Made by a program: the position numbers and the translations under genes. From Hirundichthys speculiger (taxonomy: Eukaryota > Chordata > Actinopteri > Beloniformes > Exocoetidae), in the NCBI GenBank assembly GCA_018398805.1, contig JAGFBZ010000577.1, positions 1-64,000 of the forward strand: DNA of 64,000 nucleotides, in the 5' to 3' direction. Positions 59,101-64,000 of the stretch are shown piece by piece. Position 1 is the first letter of the stretch. Every line of letters begins with the position of its first letter. The notes under the pieces are model-generated. The model saw only the letters and a list, made by a program, of their open reading frames with translations. It had not been told where the DNA came from and did not search any database.

Positions 59101-61643
59101 TTCCATAGTGACTATTTCAAGTGCTGATAAGGACTGACATCTATAGCAAAAGAAAATAATGTTTTTTTTTTTTCCAGCAGTTGCCATCAACATGTTTGGT
59201 ACAAGAGCAGTGCCCATGAAATGTTGAGTCCATCTTTGAGGAGCAAAGATGGACAGAAAACGTTCACTTTATCAACAAATACATGATCATTGAAATTAGG
59301 GCTGCAGTGCAGAAAGGGATGTAAATGATTTGATGGGAAAAACGTGAAAGACTGTGGAGTCTTATTGTCTGCAAAGAAATAAAAGATCAAGTAAATGCAA
59401 GTATCAGGACATTTTACATTTATAGTTATAACCGAGGTTATAATAGGTTAAAACTTAGATTTTCTAGCATTGGGAGGTAAAGTTGAGGCCTTCTCTTCCT
59501 GCTGTCACAGTGTGTTTGAGTGCTATCAGGATGTTGTGTGCACCTTTATTTTCCACCATGTCAATAGATTTGTTATTTTTTATTTTTTTGTCAAGGATGC
59601 CAAAATGTCCTTCTCTTTGAGAGCGTCACTCTGCCTCTGGACTTTTGGGGATTATTATAATACTTGAAACAGATGATACAGAACAAGTGCCACACAAAAG
59701 AGGCGTCAGATAAAAAAAAGGAACAATTCATGTCGCTTTGCTGTTCAGTGAAATCAAATGACCACTTGAAGTTACTGTTGTACGTGACCTCTTATAGTCT
59801 TTATTGTTTCCCCTTTTTTCGTTTAGTGCCCCGACTCGGCCTGCAAGCAGGATTTGCTGGCGTACCTGCAGAGAATCGCTCTGTACTGCCATCAGCTCAA
59901 TATCTGCAGCAAGGTGAAAGCTGAGGTGCAGAACCTGGGAGGAGAGCTTATTGTCTCGGGGGTAAGTTTGTCCAAAACACAAGACTTGTTTCCCCATCAT
60001 CAATGCTATAGATAGGCTTTCAGCATTGAGTCACTAGACGTGGTCCTTTTAAGACCGTTTTTATGCTCTGCGAGGCAAGTGTACAAATCTCTGAGAGCTC
60101 ATAAAATGAGATGAAGGGTCATGCAGATTAAGGCTGATGCTATTAGATTGCCATGTAATGATACCTGAAATGTGCACCACAGGCTTTTCTCCATTTGTGT
60201 TTTTCATGCCCTAGGAGCTCCGCTATTACTCTCAAACAGAAACTTTTACTTGACATTTAAACTTTTTCATTGCATCAAGTCCTTTTTCTAACTTCTTTCT
60301 AAATATTATTTTTTGGAGTGTCAGTACATAATAGTGTCTTTTTGAAATTCACAAATTACACTATACTATAAGTCTGCAATTAGTTTAAATTAATTACATT
60401 TTTAAATGATTTGACAACCTTAATTATTTTACTTTGAGGAATGGATACGTGCAACATTTTGTAATAATTTCACTGGATATTTAAAAGCCTTTTATTTCAA
60501 TTAAAGATGCTGTTATTTAGGAAGCAAATTCTCCTCCATAATTTATTTGTGCAGGTGAACGAATCCTCGTGTGAAAAAGAAGATGTACCTTTACACCTGA
60601 ACGAACAATATTACTGTCTAAACCTCATTTCAGCAGGACGTGAAGTGATGCGTCGTAACATACACAGTCATCACGCTTGATTTACCAGCTTAGTTTAATA
60701 AGAAGCTTCTTGGCAGTGAACACTGTTCAAAGCAGCTTGGACTCGTTTTCTATAAAGCGCGAGTGCTGTACAGTGATTTTCCCAAAGAAAGAGAACCTGT
60801 GAGGGACGCCGCTGAAAGGCCACGAAGAGTGATGCGTAAACCTCTTACTGATGCTGTAAATTTTACCATCGAGAAAAGATGTCTGTAAAGAACTTCCTAA
60901 TTAATGTTTTTTTTTTTTTGATGATTTGAATCAAGCTTGACTTTTGTATTTACTTGAGATCTCCTTGCATATTTAAAATTTCCCCCTCATGAGACATGTG
61001 GGCCCTGCTGAGATTTTTACAATTTCACCGAGGCCAGCTGGAACCCGCGCTAATTAAATCCAAACAGTTGCCTCCTCACACTGTGATGTAGGAGGACCAA
61101 CCCTTAAATGTCAGCCAAACAAAACAGATGGAGTCAGAGGTACACCTGACCTCTGCCTCTGCTCATTAAGAACTGCTAAAATAAGATGTCATATAGAGAG
61201 GGCTGTTTTTATCTCACTTAATTGCTTGTTGCAGCGCAGGTCCCATAGGCGCTTCATGTGGCTAATGTCCTAATGTTGTTGCTGAAGCCGAGACGGTAAT
61301 TGAACTTTTTCTCCTCACACACAAATTGACTTTTTTGATCTTTCCCCTCATGTAGTTGGACAGCGCTACTTCCCTGATCCAAGCGGCCAAGAACCTAATG
61401 AACGCCGTGGTGCTGACTGTAAAGGCCTCCTATGTAGCTTCCACCAAGTACCAGAAGGTGTACGGCACGGCCGCGGTCAACTCGCCCGTGGTGTCGTGGC
61501 GCATGAAGGCGCCAGAGAAGAAGCCGCTGGTAAAGAGGGAGAAGCCAGAGGAATGCCAGACGCGCGTACGACGAGGCTCGCAGAAAAAACACATCTCCCC
61601 CGTCCAGGCTCTCAGTGAATTCAAGGCCATGGACTCCTTCTAA
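19979..61643 (+). CDS. ctnna2: Alpha-N-catenin (CTNNA2), last eight coding exons, 5' part missing
   Basis: Alpha-catenins link beta-catenin at cadherin junctions to F-actin; the neural form stabilises synaptic and axonal contacts. Exons: 19979-20135, 20867-21069, 33516-33667, 41124-41237, 49759-49940, 50670-50775, 59827-59961, 61356-61643. They encode about 444 of the usual 900-950 residues: the end of the M domain (exons 1-3 here), the acidic phospho-linker (DDSDFEQEDY, RSRTSVQTEDD) and the whole vinculin-like actin-binding domain to MDSF. KVYGTAAVNSPVVSW and the MDSF end mark CTNNA2 and not CTNNA1 (MDSI end). All junction phases agree, but the second exon carries a 2-bp insertion that breaks the frame. 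The beta-catenin-binding half is not in the window; a truncated P450 gene stands where it should be. Confidence 0.95.
20136..20866 (+). other. CTNNA2 intron with simple repeats
   Basis: 731 bp, AT-rich, with T runs and a short GA-rich tract near 20540-20560. Nothing else recognisable. Confidence 0.5.
20867..21069 (+). CDS. ctnna2: CTNNA2 exon with 2-bp frameshift
   Basis: Acceptor TTTTTCTAG, donor GGTTAGT. 203 bp, where the conserved exon needs 201. ILEDVNKCVIALQEGDVDTL is in frame up to 20934. Two extra T (20935-20936) follow, and the conserved DRTAGAIRGRAARVVHIINA continues in another frame to KLLSET. Splice sites are intact, so this looks like a recent lesion or a base-calling error. Confidence 0.93.
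21594..21640 (+). repeat. CAGTAT-type microsatellite, imperfect
   Basis: About seven imperfect units of AGTATC or variants of it in tandem. Confidence 0.6.
21850..23400 (-). mobile_element. L2-clade LINE, antisense, decayed
   Basis: On the - strand two reverse-transcriptase pieces are recognisable. One (22956-22684) has RSYLTDRRFF, VYLGQSSSAAS and FADDLHIYLPI, the catalytic strand. The other (22478-22278) has QNTTARLLTGRKR, VLASLHWLPVQFRIHF and FKHLN, the C-terminal thumb. The 3' UTR follows, with the GGCAAACTGTTCCACAATC phrase (22130-22150), to about 21,850. Frame breaks throughout. The 23000-23400 part matches the upstream coding portion. Confidence 0.7.
23570..24200. repeat. Probable DNA-transposon remnant
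   Basis: Contains phrases such as CGAAGCATGATCATTCCACC and GGCACCAGATGTTGTGGTGC reminiscent of antisense Tc1-type transposase DNA. No frame or termini can be defined. Confidence 0.3.
31930..32480 (-). mobile_element. Tc1-like DNA transposon fragment, antisense
   Basis: Opens with GAAAAAAAGTTGGGAC (31944-31960), the terminal phrase of the teleost family also seen at 62.7 kb. It continues with antisense transposase-like DNA (CCGATACCATTGCAGAGGC, TGTCCACATCTTCCAAGAAA) to about 32,480. Further related sequence may reach 32.8 kb. Confidence 0.55.
33516..33667 (+). CDS. ctnna2: CTNNA2 exon (MPRFAEQVEVAIEALS)
   Basis: Acceptor TCTCCACAG, donor GGTACGT; phase 1 in, phase 0 out. Encodes the last M-domain helices, ending GVRDIRKAVLMIR. 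Confidence 0.95.
35415..36732. mobile_element. Non-autonomous element with long (~300 bp) inverted arms
   Basis: Left arm from ATGGAGTAAGATAGCTGTCA (35415) and right arm ending in the inverse of ATGGAGTAAGACAGTTGTCA (36732) are diverged inverted copies. Matched blocks include GTCAAAAACAATG, TCACTGTCAA/CTACATCAC, GGTCACAGG, CATCTAT/AACAGAG and GATTCCTCAAACTGCGCATG. The arms enclose about 650 bp of unrelated, more GC-rich DNA with no convincing transposase. Class is unknown; no clear target-site duplication. Confidence 0.7.
35845..35877 (+). repeat. Poly(T) run inside the inverted-repeat element
   Basis: About 30 bases of almost pure T, between the left arm and the GC-richer core. Confidence 0.7.
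37790..37990. repeat. Dispersed repeat remnant
   Basis: GTAATGCAGGGATCCTCTCC, AGATGCCTGAACTACCTCAC and CTCCTGAATGACCCAGCTCC match phrases of a fish repeat I have seen in many introns. Class unknown. Confidence 0.35.
39185..40700 (-). mobile_element. Non-LTR retrotransposon, C-terminal half, antisense and decayed
   Basis: Read on the - strand from about 40,300: GDALRPLLF-type and G(V/L)NPL residues of RT, a decayed catalytic strand LDLDDIKLYNKRK (the family usually has YMDD), and YNKETLYDAWRDS. Then follow YDLLREYFRQLKP, a TRQDPRCQLCK and ITAGCK zinc-binding segment, and a degenerate VVPVVIGALG-like tail near 39,300. Several stops and frameshifts interrupt it. Fits a LINE with a C-terminal CCHC region; clade uncertain. 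Confidence 0.65.
41030..41075 (+). repeat. CT-rich tract before a CTNNA2 exon
   Basis: Roughly 45 bp of (CT)n/(CTTT)n ending about 50 bp before the acceptor at 41123. It may act as an extended polypyrimidine tract. Confidence 0.6.
41124..41237 (+). CDS. ctnna2: CTNNA2 exon (acidic phospho-linker)
   Basis: 38 codons, phase 0/0, behind a long CT-rich tract and CTTACAG. Contains TPEELEDDSDFEQEDYD and RSRTSVQTEDDQL. The serines and threonine correspond to the linker sites phosphorylated by CK2 and CK1 in alpha-catenins. Confidence 0.95.
48188..48297 (+). mobile_element. RTE-type LINE 3' tail
   Basis: GTCCAGGGTGTACCCCTGCC, CGCCCGTAGACGGCTGGGAT, AGGCTCCGGCAGATCCCCGT and a terminal ATGGATGGATGG form the well-known 3' end of RTE-like retrotransposons in fish. 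Only the tail is present. Confidence 0.8.
48359..48708. mobile_element. TTAA-flanked MITE (piggyBac- or Kolobok-like)
   Basis: 350 bp between two TTAA copies (48355-48358 and 48709-48712). Terminal inverted repeats AGGTGGGGTAAGC and AGGTAGGGTTAGC match 11 of 13. No transposase; non-autonomous. Lies 60 bp after the RTE tail. Confidence 0.75.
49759..49940 (+). CDS. ctnna2: CTNNA2 exon (start of actin-binding domain)
   Basis: Acceptor TGTCTCTAG, donor GGTAAAAG; phase 0 in, phase 2 out. AIMAQLPQEEKAKIAEQVES to KQMCMIMMEMTDFT: the N-terminal helices of the actin-binding bundle. Confidence 0.95.
49941..50669 (+). other. Short CTNNA2 intron
   Basis: 729 bp with one T run near 50492-50508; nothing else recognisable. 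Confidence 0.5.
50670..50775 (+). CDS. ctnna2: CTNNA2 exon (GKGPLKNSSDVINAAKK)
   Basis: 106 bp, acceptor TTTTAACAG, donor GGTAGAT; phase 2 in, 0 out. Central actin-binding-domain helix, ending RMDKLARAVADQ. Confidence 0.95.
54209..54230 (+). repeat. Poly(A) run
   Basis: About 22 consecutive A in otherwise mixed intron DNA; no adjacent retrotransposon body recognised. Confidence 0.7.
55536..55550 (+). promoter_or_regulatory. CTCF-type motif
   Basis: CCACCAGATGGCGCT fits the CTCF core CCASYAGRKGGCRSY at every position. A weaker relative lies 50 bp before it (55479-55491). Occupancy cannot be judged from sequence. Confidence 0.5.
55767..56692. mobile_element. Non-autonomous hAT transposon with perfect 8-bp TSD
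   Basis: The ends TAGGGATGGAACG and (inverted) TAGGGATGTAACG are flanked by identical ATGTGAAC at 55759-55766 and 56693-56700. An 8-bp duplication and these ends define the hAT superfamily. The 926-bp interior is AT-rich with CGGTAA/TTACCG-type subterminal repeats and no transposase frame. Confidence 0.88.
59827..59961 (+). CDS. ctnna2: CTNNA2 exon (CPDSACKQDLLAYLQRI)
   Basis: 45 codons, phase 0/0, acceptor TTCGTTTAG, donor GGTAAGT. Ends VQNLGGELIVSG, the site after which mammalian long isoforms insert a 48-residue cassette. Confidence 0.95.
59962..61355 (+). other. Last CTNNA2 intron
   Basis: 1.39 kb. In mammals an alternative 144-bp exon can sit at this position; I find no recognisable equivalent here. 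Otherwise AT-rich and plain. Confidence 0.45.
61356..61643 (+). CDS. ctnna2: CTNNA2 terminal coding exon
   Basis: Acceptor CTCATGTAG; 95 codons plus TAA. From LDSATSLIQAAKNLMNAVVL to the conserved basic tail (KRE, RRGSQKKH) and the end ALSEFKAMDSF. The tail includes the actin-contacting C-terminal extension of the domain. Confidence 0.96.
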   Translation: MDSATSLIQAAKNLMNAVVLTVKASYVASTKYQKVYGTAAVNSPVVSWRMKAPEKKPLVKREKPEECQTRVRRGSQKKHISPVQALSEFKAMDSF

Positions 61644-62510
61644 GAGTTTCAAAAAAAAAAAAAAAAGAAAGAAAAAAAAAAGGGTAGTCATGAAAAAAAT
61701 GAAAAACAAGAAAACATGACAGTGAAAAGTTGATGAAAAATGTCCTTTTTACCATGTTAACTCACTTCTGTTTGCTCTTTGTGTGCTTGGTGATACCTCA
61801 GGAGGACCGCGGTGCGTATTAAACGGCCTTACTGCGGCTCCTGGGAACACGGTGGTCTTCATGGCTCACGGACAGCCAGCACACACCCAACAGTATTTAT
61901 TGATCTTATTGTAGCTTAATCTGTGATACGAAACGCTTCTGAAAATATGGAACTTAAAACATATCAGAAGAGTGGGAGTGGCATTAAAAAAAAAGAGGAA
62001 AAAAAAGGTGGCAGTTGATATTCTAGCTGTTTCATGACTGTGCTACTGACTGGCTGTGTGTGAACACGCTAAAACTGAATGAAAACCCTGAACGGTGAAG
62101 TAGAGGAGTCGTTCCAGAGGGAAGATATTAGTCTTGATATATTGACACTTCTTGATTTTTATTTTTTATTTATTTATTTTTCAACTTGAATGTTAACTTG
62201 TAGTGCTAGAAATAACTAATGTTTAAGGTACTGGGAAGTGTCGGCATCCAAGTAGTTTCCCTGCTCCCGATTATTCTAATAATATAATCCATGGTGTTTT
62301 TTGTTTTTTTCCTTTTACCAAAGCACACTTATGGTTTACTGTATTTTATTTTAAATCCCTTTTATTTGATGATTAGATCACTAACTATGATGACCCTGTT
62401 TGGAAGTTGTGTAGCATATAATATAGACGGAGAGGTTTGACTAGTTGTGGTTTGCTCAGAGAATAGATTCCCTGCATACGGTACCTTTATATTCACTCTT
62501 CTCTAATAAA
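61644..62510 (+). other. CTNNA2 3' UTR with candidate poly(A) signal
   Basis: From the TAA to an AATAAA at 62505-62510. It begins with A-rich runs (61650-61680) and has TTTATTTATTTATTT near 62165-62180, an AU-rich-element-like stretch that could affect mRNA stability. Confidence 0.6.
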
Positions 62511-62694
62511 TTCCTCAACTTGACCCTGCAAGCTTCTTGTGTTGTTCTTAATGCCGAGCATAAAGCTCTCTGCAGTTGCCACAATATCCCTCTAGGAGTT
62601 TTATTCATCTGACAGACCTGGCATATTCATACAGATCTCAAATCTGCAGGCTGAGACGCCAGTGGAATCTAAATGTGAAATAGGAATGAAAATT

Positions 62695-64000
62695 ATGTTA
62701 CAATACTGCAATCTCAGTTCAGAAAAAGTTGGGATGACGTGCAAAATGTAAATAAAAACAATGCAGTGACTTGCAAATTTCATAAACCGTTTTATTCACT
62801 ATAGGTCATACAAAGCATGACAAATGTTAAGAGACATTTGAACATTTCATTAAAACTCTAGAAAAGCACTCTGAGAGCGCAGACCTCTGCCAAGCCCAAC
62901 AGTTCTCCTGTATAGAGGTTTACAGATTGCAATAAAATCCACATTCTGAATCAGATCCGGATAAGACCCTGAAATTTGATAGAGGTTCCCATTGTCAATC
63001 CTTGAGTCAAATTTCATGAGTTATGGGCAATAATTAACAGAGATATTGAGAAACAAAATTGTCGTCCCCATTGATCGCAATGTTATTGAAAATTTGTGAT
63101 CCAGAATCCAGGATTTCTTCTGGATCACAGCCAAAATAAAATCAGTTCTTCCTTTTCACATTTCTGACAACTCCTGAAAATTTCATCAAAATCCATCCAG
63201 AACGTTTTGAGTTATCTTGAACACAGACATAAACACTGGCAAAAACATAACCTCCTTGGTGGAGGTAATAAAAATAGCTGTCCAGTTTGAATTTGATGGC
63301 AGCAGCAGATGTCAAAAAAGCTGGGACGTGAACAACAAAAGGATGGAAAAATAAAGTAGTAGAAAGAAACACCAGCAGGGACATGGTACAGTTCGGGCAG
63401 ATCATGATCGGGTATAAGAGGATCATCTTGGGCAGGCTGAGTCTCTGAGGCACACGTTCACAATAATGTTCCTCTACATTAAACTGCAAAGCCTTTGAAT
63501 ATCTCTTCTTCTTCCATGCAATGTCATCAGAAGATGAAGAGAATCTGAAGAATGAGACTGTGTGAGGGACAAGACCAAAAATCAGAGTGCATGCCTGTGA
63601 TCTCCTGGGCCTCCGGCGCCACTGTGTTAACAGCAACATGATTCTGTAATGGGAACTGAATGAGCTCAGGAGATCACGTCTGGAAAGCACTACAGGTGGC
63701 CACGCCGTCCACAAACGCAGGTTCAGGTTCTGTCGTGAAAAGAGGAAGCTGTATGTGAACGCGATCAAGAAGTGCTGCAGTATTCTCTGGGCCAAAGCTC
63801 ATTTAAAATCTTCTCAGGCAAAGTGGAAAGCTGTCCTGTGGTCAGAGAATTCAAAATTTGAAAATCTTTATGACAATCATGAACGTTACATCCTCTGACT
63901 AAAGAGGAGTGGCCACAGAGAGTTTATCAGTGCTCAGTTCAAAGTCCTGCATCCCTACTTTATGTCTGGCTGCTGGACTGCTTTAGCTGTAGGGTGAATA
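62695..64000 (+). mobile_element. Tc1-like DNA transposon, sense, cut by window end
   Basis: Starts near AGAAAAAGTTGGGATGACGT and continues with the known terminal phrase (AAATGTAAATAAAAAC). After a nested insertion it resumes with GAATTTGATGGCAGCAGC and AAAAAAGCTGGGACGTG. From about 63,680 the + strand shows decayed transposase coding DNA, including the TTCTCTGGGCCAAAGCTCAT and TGTCCTGTGGTCAGAGAATT region, where the first catalytic aspartate of an IS630/Tc1 transposase would lie. Frame breaks make it inactive. Confidence 0.65.
62866..63270. mobile_element. MITE nested in the Tc1-like element
   Basis: Flanked by the inverted ends ACCTCTGCCAAG (62883-62894) and CTTGGTGGAGGT (63255-63266), 10 of 12 matching after inversion. 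It interrupts the Tc1 terminal region between CATTAAAA and TTTGAATTTGATGG. No coding capacity. Confidence 0.6.

Larger units (their letters stand above)
50776..59826 (+). other. 9-kb CTNNA2 intron
   Basis: Contains a CTCF-like site at 55536-55550, a hAT MITE at 55767-56692 and an A run at 54209-54230. The remainder shows no supported gene. Confidence 0.5.

Noticed and set aside
19979..61643. LRRTM1 nested within CTNNA2, as known in mammals
   Set aside because: No leucine-rich-repeat coding sequence is seen in these introns. In mammals the nested gene sits in an intron upstream of the exons present here.
61395..61709. Long open frame opposite the last CTNNA2 exon
   Set aside because: Purely the reverse strand of a strongly conserved coding exon; no domain and no codon signal of its own.
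63142..63795. 217-codon frame on the - strand
   Set aside because: Lies over the nested MITE and the Tc1-like element, whose coding strand is +. It shows no transposase motif.

Overview
This window is vertebrate nuclear DNA, almost certainly from a ray-finned (teleost) fish. The genes have short coding exons with GT/AG introns, the spacers are AT-rich, and the repeats are typical teleost families: L2-type LINEs, an RTE-type tail ending in GGATGGATGG, Tc1-like elements, hAT and TTAA-flanked MITEs, and a Ty3/Gypsy LTR element. Nothing bacterial or viral-genomic is present, and I found no CRISPR array and no tRNA or rRNA gene.

Layout, with all host genes on the + strand. (1) 1-148: last exon of a CDC-like kinase, best matched to CLK2, with 3' flank to about 1.2 kb. 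(2) 1.2-4.9 kb: intergenic, with decayed LINE pieces. (3) 4960-10980: a 6.0-kb Ty3/Gypsy retrotransposon on the - strand with both LTRs, a 4-bp target-site duplication, PBS, PPT, gag, protease, RT, RNase H and integrase. It is young by LTR comparison but carries several frame lesions. (4) 12506-13894: a three-exon complexin-3/4-like gene ending in a CaaX-type prenylation motif. (5) 15234-17066: exons 1-3 of a mitochondrial P450 of the CYP11B/CYP11C1 (steroid 11beta-hydroxylase) type. The later exons, including the heme-binding one, are not found. (6) 19979-61643: the last eight coding exons of alpha-N-catenin (CTNNA2), covering the end of the M domain and the actin-binding domain, spread over 42 kb of repeat-studded introns, then the 3' UTR to about 62.5 kb. 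(7) 62.7-64.0 kb: a Tc1-like transposon with a nested MITE, cut by the window end.

The CLK2, complexin and CYP11C1 genes form a compact same-strand block. That block stops inside CYP11C1 and is followed without an N gap by the 3' half of CTNNA2. Neither the 3' exons of CYP11C1 nor the 5' exons of CTNNA2 are in the window. This is either a real rearrangement or an assembly join somewhere in 17,067-19,978, a stretch full of transposon remnants. One conserved CTNNA2 exon also has a 2-bp frameshift.

I found no convincing undescribed multi-gene system. The observations most worth a check are the CYP11C1/CTNNA2 junction, the CTNNA2 frameshift, a textbook -1 frameshift signal at the gag stop of the Gypsy element, and a 1.3-kb element with roughly 300-bp inverted arms.
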